A stretch of 64,000 nt of DNA from Providencia rettgeri (GTDB lineage: Bacteria; Pseudomonadota; Gammaproteobacteria; Enterobacterales; Enterobacteriaceae): NCBI RefSeq assembly GCF_013255915.1, contig NZ_CP053896.1, positions 3,906,001 to 3,970,000 on the forward strand, in the 5' to 3' direction. Below, in pieces: positions 9,878 to 18,285 of the stretch; position 1 is the stretch's first letter, and each line of letters begins with the position of its first letter. The notes beneath the pieces are model-generated. The model was not told the DNA's origin. It did not search any database and saw only the letters and a list, made by a program, of their open reading frames with translations. The position numbers and the translations under genes were made by a program.

Positions 9878-11812
9878 TTATTCCTCTCGGGCAAATAGAG
9901 CCTCGATAAAGTCATCTGCTTTAAATGGACGTAAATCTTCAATACCCTCACCAATACCAATATAACGAATTGGAATACCAAATTGGTCGGCAATAGAGAA
10001 AATTACGCCACCTTTTGCTGTGCCATCGAGTTTAGTCAATGTGATACCTGTTAGACCGACCGCATCATCAAAAAGTTTTGCCTGACTTACCGCATTTTGT
10101 CCAGTACTTGCATCTAGCGTTAACATAATTTCATGGGGAGCATTTTCATCGAGTTTTTTCATTACCCGAACAATTTTTTTCAACTCTTCCATCAAGTGCG
10201 ATTTATTTTGTAAACGTCCAGCGGTATCTGCAATTAAAACATCAACCCCTTTCGCTTGTGCTGATTGAATCGCATCAAAAATAACAGATGCAGGGTCTGC
10301 ACCAGTATGTTGGGCTACCACAGGGATCTTATTACGCTCACCCCATACTTGAAGTTGCTCAACGGCTGCTGCACGGAAAGTGTCCCCCGCGGCTAACATG
10401 ACGCTTTTTCCTTCCGACTGATATTGACGTGCTAATTTACCAATTGTAGTCGTTTTCCCGACCCCATTAACACCAACCATAAGAATAACATAGGGTTTTT
10501 TATCTTCAATCACGAGTGGTTTATCCACTTTCGCTAAAATATCAGACATTTCCTCACGCAATTTGCCATATAACGCTTCTGCATCCTTGAGTTCTTTACG
10601 GCTTGCATGTGCCGTTAAGTTATCAATGATTTTACGAGTGGTATCAACCCCGACATCGGCAATCAATAGCTGTTCTTCTAGCTCTTCAAATAAGTCATCA
10701 TCAATTTTTTTACCTGAAAACAGCCCAAAAAAACCTGAACCTAAATTCTGGCGAGTTTTTAATAACCCTTTCTTTAGCCTAGCAAAGAAACCTTCTTTTT
10801 TAGGTTTTTCTTGCTCTGTTGGTGAATTATTTTTTTCTTCTTCTAAACGTAAGCGCTCAGCTTCAGCTTCTTCCTCTGCAATTCTCGCTTCTTCTGCTGC
10901 TTGGTGCTCACGTTCCGCTTGTTCTTCGGCTAAACGGGCTTCTTCGGCTGCTTGACGTTCGCGTTCGGCTTGTTCTTCCGCTAAACGTGCTGCTTCTGCT
11001 GCTTGGCGCTCGCGTTCGGCTTGTTCTTCCGCTAAACGTGCCGCTTCTGCTGCTTGGCGCTCGCGTTCAGCCTGTTCTTCGGCTAAGCGTGCCGCTTCTG
11101 CTGCTTGGCGCTCGCGTTCAGCCTGTTCTTCGGCTAAGCGTGCCGCTTCTGCTGCTTGGCGTTCGCGTTCTGCTTGTTCTTCGGCTAAACGTGCCGCTTC
11201 TGCTGCTTGGCGTTCACGTTCCGCTTGTTCTTCGGCTAAACGTGCGACTTCTGCTGCTTGGCGCTCACGTTCCGCGTGTTCTTCGGCTGCTTGAATGACA
11301 GCTAACTCCGCCTGACGGCGTTGCTCTTCGGCCTCCTCTGCCGCTTGAATCGCAGCTAGCTCAAGCTGACGCTGACGTTCCATTTCTTCTTCAGCAATAC
11401 GCATTGCTTCAGCTTCTTGACGCTCACGCTCAGCTTTTTCTTCCGCTAGTTTTTTCTCTTGGGCTTCCTGACGCGCTTGTTCTGCTTGCTCTTGGGCGGC
11501 TTGGAGTTCTGCTAGTTTCGCTTCTCGCTCACGTTCTGCTTGCTCTGTTGCTGCCTCAATCTCAGCTTGCAGTGCTTCATACTGACGTTCAGCTTCGTCT
11601 TCAGCGGCTTTAATCGCGGCTTGCTCTGCTTGATGTTGGCGTTCTACTTCGGCTGTTGCGGCATCTACCGCAGCTTCATGGGTTGATTGTTTTTCAACGT
11701 CCTTGACTATATCATTATCATTCTGTTGAGCTTCTTGTTGCTGGGTTTCTTCTTCATTTTTACGCCCAAACCCCAACCATGAGAAAAAACCTTTTTTCTT
11801 GTCTTTAGCCAT
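9878..11812 (-). CDS. ftsY: FtsY, signal recognition particle receptor, with expanded repeat region
   Basis: GTPase receptor that docks SRP-ribosome complexes at the inner membrane. The C-terminal NG domain (about the last 300 residues) is standard, with P-loop GVNGVGKTTTIGKLARQY, DTAGRLQNKSHLMEELKK and TKLDGTAKGGVIFSI. The protein is 644 residues against about 500 in E. coli; the excess is in the acidic A domain. There a 17-residue unit of the form AERERQAAEAARLAEEQ is repeated about eight times (DNA 10890-11300). The first residues (KKGFFSWLGFGRK) form the usual lipid-binding helix. Divergent from rsmD, as in E. coli. Confidence 0.96.
   Translation of the reverse strand: MAKDKKKGFFSWLGFGRKNEEETQQQEAQQNDNDIVKDVEKQSTHEAAVDAATAEVERQHQAEQAAIKAAEDEAERQYEALQAEIEAATEQAEREREAKLAELQAAQEQAEQARQEAQEKKLAEEKAERERQEAEAMRIAEEEMERQRQLELAAIQAAEEAEEQRRQAELAVIQAAEEHAERERQAAEVARLAEEQAERERQAAEAARLAEEQAERERQAAEAARLAEEQAERERQAAEAARLAEEQAERERQAAEAARLAEEQAERERQAAEAARLAEEQAERERQAAEEARLAEEQAEREHQAAEEARIAEEEAEAERLRLEEEKNNSPTEQEKPKKEGFFARLKKGLLKTRQNLGSGFFGLFSGKKIDDDLFEELEEQLLIADVGVDTTRKIIDNLTAHASRKELKDAEALYGKLREEMSDILAKVDKPLVIEDKKPYVILMVGVNGVGKTTTIGKLARQYQSEGKSVMLAAGDTFRAAAVEQLQVWGERNKIPVVAQHTGADPASVIFDAIQSAQAKGVDVLIADTAGRLQNKSHLMEELKKIVRVMKKLDENAPHEIMLTLDASTGQNAVSQAKLFDDAVGLTGITLTKLDGTAKGGVIFSIADQFGIPIRYIGIGEGIEDLRPFKADDFIEALFAREE
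10890..11300 (-). repeat. 51-bp tandem repeat inside ftsY
   Basis: About eight 51-bp units in frame, each encoding a 17-residue Ala/Glu/Arg-rich segment. The central five encode the same peptide and differ by a few synonymous bases; the outer units are more diverged (EV, EE, REH variants). The segments probably form one long charged helix. Confidence 0.9.
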
Positions 11813-12088
11813 TTGCCACTACACTCCTCGCGGTAAAAATATGGCACTCGATAATCAAATCGCAATAAAATTATATGCAGTCTACCATTTCATCGCTCAG
11901 CAACACATATCTGAAAGAAAAATCCTGCCAATTTAATCTGAATTTTCGTGTTAAAACTGTGAAAATGAAGCACTATAATTGAAATACAGCCAATCAGAGA
12001 TAACAACACTGCAACTTATCGCCTGACAGGTATACAATAGTAACAATCAAATTTAAGTACATAAACCCGTTAAGCAACAATAAACATT

Positions 12089-12670
12089 ATGGCAAAAAAA
12101 CCACAATCTCCCTCTTTAGGGCAAATTCGTATTATCGGTGGGAAATGGCGCGGAAGAAAGCTGCCAGTTCGTGATAGTGAGGGCTTGCGCCCAACCACAG
12201 ACAGAATTAAAGAAACATTATTTAACTGGTTGATGCCAATTATTCGGGATGCGCGTTGCTTAGATTGCTTCGCAGGCAGTGGTTCTCTGGGCTTTGAAGC
12301 ACTTTCTCGTTTTGCAGAAACGGTCACCTTTATTGAGCTCGATAAACAAAACGCACAATTACTGGCTGAAAATAAAGCTCGCTTACAAGCCGATAACGCA
12401 ACCGTAGTGAATCACAATAGCCTAAATTTTTTAAGCCAAGCAGGTATACCTTTTGACGTCGTTTTCATTGACCCACCATTTCGCAAAGGGCTGCTCAATG
12501 AAACCATTCAATTGTTAGAAAAAAACCAATGGTTAGCTGAAGAAAGCTGGATATACGTTGAGTCAGAAGCGGAGTCACCACTTACTGACATCCCAGCTAA
12601 TTGGCAACTTCATCGCGAAAAAATAGCAGGGCAAGTCGCATATCGCCTTTTTATTCGAACTTCACTTTAG
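12089..12670 (+). CDS. rsmD: RsmD, 16S rRNA G966 N2-methyltransferase
   Basis: SAM-dependent methyltransferase that makes m2G966 in 16S rRNA, 193 residues. Family marks are the N-terminal IRIIGGKWRGRKLPV, RPTTDRIKETLFNWL, SAM motif CLDCFAGSGSLGFEALSR and catalytic VVFIDPPFRKG (DPPF). It starts the rsmD-yhhL unit, divergent from ftsY. Confidence 0.96.
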   Translation: MAKKPQSPSLGQIRIIGGKWRGRKLPVRDSEGLRPTTDRIKETLFNWLMPIIRDARCLDCFAGSGSLGFEALSRFAETVTFIELDKQNAQLLAENKARLQADNATVVNHNSLNFLSQAGIPFDVVFIDPPFRKGLLNETIQLLEKNQWLAEESWIYVESEAESPLTDIPANWQLHREKIAGQVAYRLFIRTSL

Positions 12671-12680
12671 GGACAAAAAC

Positions 12681-12977
12681 ATGTTTATAAATATTGGACG
12701 CCTGCTCATGATTTGCGTTTGGGGCTTTATGGTCTTTAATCTCGTCCACCCATTCCCTAAACCATTGAAATATTTTATGGATATTGCAATGGTTTTTATG
12801 ATTTTCATGCACGCACTACAAACTATTTTCCTAAAAGCAACGCTGCCAAAAGGAGAGAAAATCTCTGGTTTAGTTCAATTACGCATTTTCTTTTTTGGCG
12901 TATTCGAAATGCTAGCCATGCAGAAAAAAAATAAAGCCGATTTAGAAGAAGCAAAGAAAAAACAATCAGGTGAATAA
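12681..12977 (+). CDS. yhhL: YhhL, DUF1145 small membrane protein
   Basis: 98 residues with three hydrophobic segments (IGRLLMICVWGFMVFNLV, FMDIAMVFMIFMHALQTIF, LRIFFFGVFEMLAM) and a Lys-rich tail. It lies 10 nt after rsmD, the E. coli position of yhhL. Its function is unknown. Confidence 0.85.
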   Translation: MFINIGRLLMICVWGFMVFNLVHPFPKPLKYFMDIAMVFMIFMHALQTIFLKATLPKGEKISGLVQLRIFFFGVFEMLAMQKKNKADLEEAKKKQSGE

Positions 12978-12983
12978 CTTATT

Positions 12984-13334
12984 CTACGCTGGCTCAAAAC
13001 GAATAAACCGAGTACCTTGCATAATGAGCTTGCCTTCATGGCCAAGCTCAACGCCTTGATACTGTTCTTCCGTTACAATAGTTTTAATAATTTCGCCGCT
13101 TGATAGCGTTTTAAAGTGAATCTCATAGCGAAAAGTTTCAGGTGAAACAACATCCCGCTCTCGAGAACGCATGTTAGGATAAGGGTAGTCTTTTTTGCTA
13201 TCAACCTTTACTAAGTAGCTTACAGGCAAAGCGTTATCATTAAGTTCATTTTGCTTGCGTTGGTCAAAAAAACGCTTAGTGGCGAGCACCGCAATAATCG
13301 CTAAAACGATAATCAGTAATATTGGCTTATTCAT
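12984..13334 (-). CDS. yhhM: YhhM, DUF2500 membrane-anchored protein
   Basis: 116 residues: one N-terminal membrane segment (PILLIIVLAIIAVLATKRFF) then a small soluble beta-rich domain with YRYEIHF-like and EYQGVELGHEGKLIMQGTRF-like stretches, as in YhhM. It converges on yhhL with a 6-nt gap. No function is established. Confidence 0.82.
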   Translation of the reverse strand: MNKPILLIIVLAIIAVLATKRFFDQRKQNELNDNALPVSYLVKVDSKKDYPYPNMRSRERDVVSPETFRYEIHFKTLSSGEIIKTIVTEEQYQGVELGHEGKLIMQGTRFIRFEPA

Positions 13335-13455
13335 AATGTGTGCATTTTGCTTAAAAAGTCCGTCATGATAGTTTATCTTATTTAACTAAACAGGACACGT
13401 TTCTAAGTTACCGGATCCCTGCCGTGTCATTCATTGAACATATAAGGATGTGTAT

Positions 13456-14085
13456 ATGATTAGTTGGCCATTCCTCGCTGTACTCTTTTCCGGTTGGTTA
13501 TATGTCGATGCCGCCTATCGAGGACCCGGGTGGCAACGTTGGTTATTTCGCCCAATCACACTGCTACTTTTATTACTTTGGGGTTGGAGCTCCGACGACC
13601 TTAACCTGCAAAATTATCTTATTCTTGCGGGGCTGCTAGTTTCTCTCGTTGCAGATCTTTCTCGCATGCTTTCAAGTGAGCACTTACTAGCTTCCGTCGC
13701 GTTGATGTTCTTGAGTTATTTGATTTATACCATCAGCTTCGGAATGCAATTTAATTTCGGGCTCTATCTACCTTGGCTTGCCGCACCTCTGATTGTCGCT
13801 GCCGTTACTTTAGTTTTCATTTGGGGCAAGCTTGAAGGCCTACAAGCTATTGTTTTTGCATCATTAATAATGTGCATGATTATGGCATGGGTTGCTGGTG
13901 ACCAATATTTTGGTCTCGGTCGTGAGTACAACTTCTCAATCATGATTGGCGCATCACTGCTATTTCTTTCTAACTGTATTTGGCTAATTGCTCGATTCCG
14001 TATTCCCTTTAAAGCCTCAAAAGCCGTTGTTGCAGCTCTATACTTCCTTGGGCAATTTTTCATTGTGCGAGCGATTTACTTATAA
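13456..14085 (+). CDS. yhhN: YhhN, TMEM86/lysoplasmalogenase-family membrane protein
   Basis: 209 residues, about eight hydrophobic segments, same family as eukaryotic lysoplasmalogenase TMEM86. Conserved acidic positions such as LVADLSRML and AWVAGDQYFG are present. I chose ATG 13456 (MISWPFLAV), with AAGGA 7 nt upstream, over the GTG at 13450. In E. coli yhhN also sits between yhhM and zntA. The enzymatic role in bacteria is inferred from the family. Confidence 0.85.
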   Translation: MISWPFLAVLFSGWLYVDAAYRGPGWQRWLFRPITLLLLLLWGWSSDDLNLQNYLILAGLLVSLVADLSRMLSSEHLLASVALMFLSYLIYTISFGMQFNFGLYLPWLAAPLIVAAVTLVFIWGKLEGLQAIVFASLIMCMIMAWVAGDQYFGLGREYNFSIMIGASLLFLSNCIWLIARFRIPFKASKAVVAALYFLGQFFIVRAIYL

Positions 14086-14164
14086 TCACACCTTTTAGTC
14101 ATACCATGCCAATTGATAAAAAGTGCTATTTGAGAATTTTATCAATTGGCCGCCCTATTTTTGT

Positions 14165-14196
14165 TTGACTCTGGAGTAGACTCCAGAGTGTAAACT
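14165..14196 (+). promoter_or_regulatory. ZntR-type zntA promoter
   Basis: The -35 TTGACT (14165-14170) and -10 TAAACT (14191-14196) are 20 bp apart. The long spacer holds a perfect dyad, ACTCTGGAGT-AG-ACTCCAGAGT (14168-14189). This is the MerR-family architecture in which ZntR untwists the promoter when it binds zinc. Confidence 0.93.
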
Positions 14197-14238
14197 TATC
14201 CGCAATGATAGAACACATTGTTTGATAAGGGGGCGCTT

Positions 14239-16641
14239 ATGCACTCACATTCCCATAAAGAAACACATAATCACACAAGTAGCTGCTGCTCTAGCAACAG
14301 TTGCTGTTCATCTACTGTAGCGGGCAATAGACAAAAAGTTAGTGATGACTCACATACTCATGAACATGGCAGTGTGAAGAAACATCCTGACGACGATGAA
14401 GGCACTCACCGGCACAGTGGTGAGTGTCATTCAACTCATGATCACGCCGCCAATGACCATACTGGTCATGATCACAAACATGGCAATAGCTGCGGGTTAA
14501 CTGCGGATATCAGCAATGAAGTTGAGCCTACCCAAGCGGCAGGCCAGCGCTTTAGCTGGATCATCCGTGGTATGGATTGCCCAAGCTGTGCAAACAAAAT
14601 TGAAACTGCAGTTAGGCAAATAAGTGAAGTAAAACAAGCCAAAGTGTTATTTGCTACGGAAAAACTGGTGGTTGATGCCAACACCGATATTAGCACAGCG
14701 GTGCGTTCTACCGTTGAAGCTGCGGGTTATGAATTACTTGAAGTCGGTGGCAACAGTGCGGCAACTATCGCGCCACCACAAAGCTTACTCAATGAAGCTA
14801 AGCCCGTTATTATATTAGCGATTTTAATGGCGATTAGTTGGGGAATTGAGTTTATCAATCCACAGTTGGGTAATATCGCCTTTATTTTAACCACTCTATT
14901 TGGGTTATACCCGATCGCACGTAAATCATTGCGCTTAATGAGAACGGGTTCCCCTTTTGCTATCGAAACTTTGATGTCCGTTGCCGCAATAGGCGCAATC
15001 TTTATTCAAGCAACAGAAGAAGCCGCAATGGTTATCTTACTGTTTATGTTAGGCGAAATGTTGGAATCCTATTCTGCCGGAAGGGCCCGACGAGGGGTTA
15101 GCGCCTTAATGGCACTGGTACCAGAAGACGCCGTTTTAATCAAAGATGGGCAAAAAACAACGATTCCTGTTGCGCAATTACGACCAGGAGACATTATTGA
15201 GATTGCACCGGGTGGGCGTTTACCTACCGATGCGGTGTTAGTGTCAGGTTTTGCCAGCTTTGATGAAAGTGCGTTAACAGGTGAGTCCGTTCCTGTAGAG
15301 CGTAATGTCGGTGAAAAGGTGGCTGCAGGCTGCTTATCTATTGATAGAGCCGTTCAAATGCAGGTGGTATCAGAGCAAGGTCAAAATGCGATTGACCGCA
15401 TTTTACAGCTAATTGAGGAAGCTGAAGAACGCCGTGCGCCGATAGAACGCTTTATTGACAGCTTTAGTCGAGTTTATACCCCAATCATTATGCTTATTTC
15501 AGCACTAGTGATTATTATTCCACCAATATTCTTCAGTGCACCATGGGAGACTTGGATTTACCGAGGTTTAACACTGTTATTAATCGGTTGTCCTTGTGCA
15601 TTAGTGATTTCAACCCCTGCGGCGATAACGTCTGCACTGGCAACAGCAACACGCCGAGGTGCATTAATTAAAGGCGGTGCGGCACTTGAACAACTGGGCA
15701 CTATCACGACAATTGCTTTAGATAAAACAGGCACACTCACGGAAGGTAAACCTCATGTCACTGACCTTATTCCTGTAGAAGGCATGACCGAAATTGAATT
15801 AGTCCAAATTACCGCCTCCGTTGAAGTGGGTTCACATCATCCTCTGGCAAAAGCGGTGGTGAATAAAGCAGAGGCGTTATCGTTAGGCATTGTTGAAGCA
15901 CAAGATCGTAAAGCATTGGCTGGAAAAGGAGTGGAGGGTGTACTTGATGGTAAGCGTATACTAGTGAGTTCGCCAAACCGCCTTGATATTCCACTCGATA
16001 GTGAATGGCAAAATAAGGTCGAAACATTAGAAGCTGAAGGAAAAACGGTTGTTGTCACACTCGAAAATGACCGCGTAATTGGTTTAACCGCACTGCAAGA
16101 TACATTGCGCAGCGATGCAGTAGATACGATGAGCATGCTGAAAGCGCTCAATGTGAATGCTGTAATGCTAACAGGCGATAACCCTCGTGCTGCAAGCGCT
16201 ATTGCAGACCAATTAGGCATGGAATACCGCGCAGGGTTATTACCAGAAGATAAAGTGACGGCAGTTATGGCCCTTAATCGTAACCACAGCACAATGATGG
16301 TCGGTGATGGTATTAACGATGCCCCTGCAATGAAAGCGTCTAGTATCGGTGTTGCCATGGGTAGTGGTACTGATGTGGCATTAGAGACCGCCGATGCTGC
16401 ATTAACCCATAACCGTTTGACTGGACTTGCAGAGATTATTGCATTATCTCGTGCGACTCGGAAAATTATTCGTGAAAATATAGCGATTGCCTTGGGGCTA
16501 AAAGCAATATTTCTGGTGACCAGTTTATTGGGAATTACCGGGCTTTGGGTCGCCGTACTTGCTGATTCAGGTGCAACAGCACTCGTCACTGCGAACGCTG
16601 TACGTTTACTGCGAGTCAAGTTACCTCAAGTGAAAAAATAA
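14239..16641 (+). CDS. zntA: ZntA, Zn/Cd/Pb-exporting P1B-type ATPase
   Basis: Inner-membrane heavy-metal efflux ATPase, 800 residues. I chose ATG 14239 (MHSHSHKETHNH), preceded by AAGGGGG; a TTG 21 nt upstream is unlikely. A His/Cys-rich leader of about 90 residues precedes the metal-binding domain (GMDCPSCANKIE). Then come membrane segments, TGES, the CPC metal site in LIGCPCALVIS, DKTGTLTEGKPH with the phosphorylated Asp, the HP motif (SHHPLAKAV) and GDGINDAPAM. The His-rich leader is much longer than in E. coli ZntA (732 residues). Confidence 0.96.
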   Translation: MHSHSHKETHNHTSSCCSSNSCCSSTVAGNRQKVSDDSHTHEHGSVKKHPDDDEGTHRHSGECHSTHDHAANDHTGHDHKHGNSCGLTADISNEVEPTQAAGQRFSWIIRGMDCPSCANKIETAVRQISEVKQAKVLFATEKLVVDANTDISTAVRSTVEAAGYELLEVGGNSAATIAPPQSLLNEAKPVIILAILMAISWGIEFINPQLGNIAFILTTLFGLYPIARKSLRLMRTGSPFAIETLMSVAAIGAIFIQATEEAAMVILLFMLGEMLESYSAGRARRGVSALMALVPEDAVLIKDGQKTTIPVAQLRPGDIIEIAPGGRLPTDAVLVSGFASFDESALTGESVPVERNVGEKVAAGCLSIDRAVQMQVVSEQGQNAIDRILQLIEEAEERRAPIERFIDSFSRVYTPIIMLISALVIIIPPIFFSAPWETWIYRGLTLLLIGCPCALVISTPAAITSALATATRRGALIKGGAALEQLGTITTIALDKTGTLTEGKPHVTDLIPVEGMTEIELVQITASVEVGSHHPLAKAVVNKAEALSLGIVEAQDRKALAGKGVEGVLDGKRILVSSPNRLDIPLDSEWQNKVETLEAEGKTVVVTLENDRVIGLTALQDTLRSDAVDTMSMLKALNVNAVMLTGDNPRAASAIADQLGMEYRAGLLPEDKVTAVMALNRNHSTMMVGDGINDAPAMKASSIGVAMGSGTDVALETADAALTHNRLTGLAEIIALSRATRKIIRENIAIALGLKAIFLVTSLLGITGLWVAVLADSGATALVTANAVRLLRVKLPQVKK

Positions 16642-16659
16642 TTTATACCAATTGATTTA

Positions 16660-16687
16660 AACGCCACACTTAGTGGCGTTTTTATTT
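16660..16687 (+). terminator. rho-independent terminator of zntA
   Basis: AACGCCAC-ACTTA-GTGGCGTT followed by TTTATTT: a perfect 8-bp stem with 5-nt loop, 19 nt after the zntA stop. Confidence 0.9.
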
Positions 16688-16839
16688 ACAACCATTCCAA
16701 TATTTTGTTGTATTACAATATGTTAAATACAATCTTAATTAGAGAATTAGGACTAACTTTTTCTCCATCAGTCTCAATCTTCGCTAAAATACGTTTTGTA
16801 AATAGATTATTTCGGCATGACGTTTAGCAGGTACTTGGC

Positions 16840-17814
16840 ATGGTAAAAAATCACAGTTCAACACCACATGATGCTGCATTTAAAGGGTTTATGTCTAAAA
16901 TTGATAATGCACGTGATTTTTTTGATATCCATTTACCCGGCCATATTAAGCAATTATGTGATTTCAAAACATTAGCGATAACAAACTCTTCTTTCATTGA
17001 TAACCAGCTACGCACTCGTCTTTCAGATGTTCTCTACACTGTCGAGACACAGCAAGGTGAAGGGTATATTTATATGTTAGTTGAGCACCAATCAACACCA
17101 GATAAACTAATGGGTTGGAGAATGATGCATTATGCATTCCTTGCCATGAACCAACATTTACAACAAGGTCATCGTGATCTACCGCTGGTTGTGCCTGTTT
17201 TATTTTATCATGGGAAGATAACGCCTTATCCATATGCTAAACCATGGACACACTGTTTCCCATGGCCAGAAATTGCATCAAACTTATATAGTCAGCCATT
17301 TCCGCTCGTTGATATTACTGTTATTGATGATAACGAACTCGTAAATCATCGCAAAGTTGCCGTCATGGAACTCGCAATGAAGCACAGAGACTTAAGAGAT
17401 AACATAGAAAAAGTCACGCAGTTACTAGCTGAAGCGATGAATCAAAATTATCATCATAGTGATGACATCATCACTATTTTCAACTATTTATTTATTACTA
17501 TGGATTCACCTCATTTTGAGACAGTGGTTAATCAACTTATATACCAATTAGAAAATAACCAAGAGGCTATTATGAACATCGCGCAACGATTAAAAAATCA
17601 AGGGTTACAAGAGGGAATTGATATTGGTGTAAATAGAGGCATTGATATTGGCGTAAATAGAGGCATTGATATTGGTGTAAATAGAGGCATTGATATTGGA
17701 GCAAACAAAAAACAACATGAAGTTGCACTTAAAGGTTTGCAACTTGGTACAAGTATTGAACTTATCTGCCAACTTACTGGGTTAAGCTATCAGGAAGTAT
17801 TAAGCCTACAATAA
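16840..17814 (+). CDS. Rpn-family nuclease (PD-(D/E)XK, YhgA-like)
   Basis: 324-residue protein of the Rpn/transposase_31 family, which are DNA nucleases linked to RecA-independent recombination and phage defence. N-terminal HDAAFKGFMSK and the catalytic core RLSDVLYTVE...YMLVEHQS (D, then ExQ) are present, followed by PLVVPVLFYHGK. The C-terminal part contains four 8-residue repeats (GIDIGVNR-type) followed by a second short helical domain. An internal in-frame ATG at 17572 has GAGG 5 nt upstream. In E. coli an internally started C-terminal Rpn protein acts as antitoxin of the full-length nuclease. zntA and tusA are adjacent in E. coli, so this gene is an insertion. Confidence 0.85.
   Translation: MVKNHSSTPHDAAFKGFMSKIDNARDFFDIHLPGHIKQLCDFKTLAITNSSFIDNQLRTRLSDVLYTVETQQGEGYIYMLVEHQSTPDKLMGWRMMHYAFLAMNQHLQQGHRDLPLVVPVLFYHGKITPYPYAKPWTHCFPWPEIASNLYSQPFPLVDITVIDDNELVNHRKVAVMELAMKHRDLRDNIEKVTQLLAEAMNQNYHHSDDIITIFNYLFITMDSPHFETVVNQLIYQLENNQEAIMNIAQRLKNQGLQEGIDIGVNRGIDIGVNRGIDIGVNRGIDIGANKKQHEVALKGLQLGTSIELICQLTGLSYQEVLSLQ
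17572..17814 (+). CDS. candidate internally translated Rpn C-terminal protein (RpnS-like)
   Basis: In-frame ATG inside the Rpn gene, preceded by AAGAGG and a 5-nt spacer, would give an 80-residue protein: MNIAQRLKNQGLQEG, the four GIDIGVNR-type repeats and the C-terminal helix region ending QEVLSLQ. For E. coli Rpn proteins an intragenic short form that blocks the long toxic form has been described. Here the start and spacing are seen, and expression is inferred. Confidence 0.5.
   Translation: MNIAQRLKNQGLQEGIDIGVNRGIDIGVNRGIDIGVNRGIDIGANKKQHEVALKGLQLGTSIELICQLTGLSYQEVLSLQ
17614..17709 (+). repeat. 24-bp in-frame tandem repeat in the Rpn gene
   Basis: Four units of 24 bp (17614, 17638, 17662, 17686) of the form GGCATTGATATTGGTGTAAA plus TAGA. 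The first three are nearly identical and the fourth is diverged. Each unit encodes GIDIGVNR, so copy-number change keeps the frame. Confidence 0.95.
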
Positions 17815-17868
17815 TATCCCTACCTCTTGGCAGGGATTAACATACAAAAAGAAATTAGCTAGTAACAA

Positions 17869-18117
17869 CTAGCTCGATTTTTTACGCAACAAATAACGAT
17901 ATGGTGCGTTGTCAGCCTCTACTGCTAATAAATCATGCTCCATAAAGCGGCAAAAACCTGGGATATCACGTGTGGTTGCTGGGTCATCAGCAATAATTAA
18001 CAACGTTTCACCATCGGCCATGTTACGAACCGTTTTACGCACTAACATCACAGGCTCAGGGCAACGCAGCCCTAGTGTATCAAGGGTTTTCGTTGGGTTA
18101 GCAAATAAATCAGACAT
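17869..18117 (-). CDS. tusA: TusA, sulfur-carrier protein
   Basis: 82-residue sulfur relay protein that takes persulfide sulfur from IscS and passes it to TusBCD for 2-thiouridine in tRNA. The active cysteine sits in [36 protein letters not shown] is also family-typical. Divergent from yhhQ, next to zntA, as in E. coli. Confidence 0.96.
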   Translation of the reverse strand: MSDLFANPTKTLDTLGLRCPEPVMLVRKTVRNMADGETLLIIADDPATTRDIPGFCRFMEHDLLAVEADNAPYRYLLRKKSS

Positions 18118-18245
18118 TAAAAAACACTTCTAAAAGGGATCAATAGACTGATTATATAATAAAATATCCATTGATAAATGAACAGTTTTGCATTTGTTGC
18201 GCAACAAGAGTATGATGCGCTGCTCCCAAGTGTTGGGATGTATTT

Positions 18246-18280
18246 CATGGGTTCCCTCACCCCATTGTGACTAAAAAGGT
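18246..18280 (+). promoter_or_regulatory. preQ1-I riboswitch upstream of yhhQ
   Basis: P1 stem ATGGG (18247-18251) pairs with CCCAT (18261-18265). The loop TTCCCTCAC is followed by an A-rich tail ACTAAAAAGG (18270-18279) whose GG can pair with loop CC to make the pseudoknot. The AAGG in the tail is also the Shine-Dalgarno of yhhQ, so ligand binding would hide it. A queuosine-precursor transporter downstream fits a preQ1 sensor. The fold was recognised by eye. Confidence 0.75.
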
Positions 18281-18285
18281 ACAAT

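Noticed and set aside
10819..11298. Long plus-strand Leu/Arg-rich ORF opposite ftsY
   Set aside because: It is the antisense shadow of the ftsY repeat; low-complexity translation with no ribosome site.
16642..16839. Insertion sequence carrying the Rpn gene (family often named putative transposase)
   Set aside because: No terminal inverted repeats or target duplications seen; Rpn proteins are nucleases rather than true IS transposases.
17614..17709. Short regular repeats as a CRISPR array
   Set aside because: The units are contiguous with no spacers and encode GIDIGVNR in frame inside the Rpn gene.
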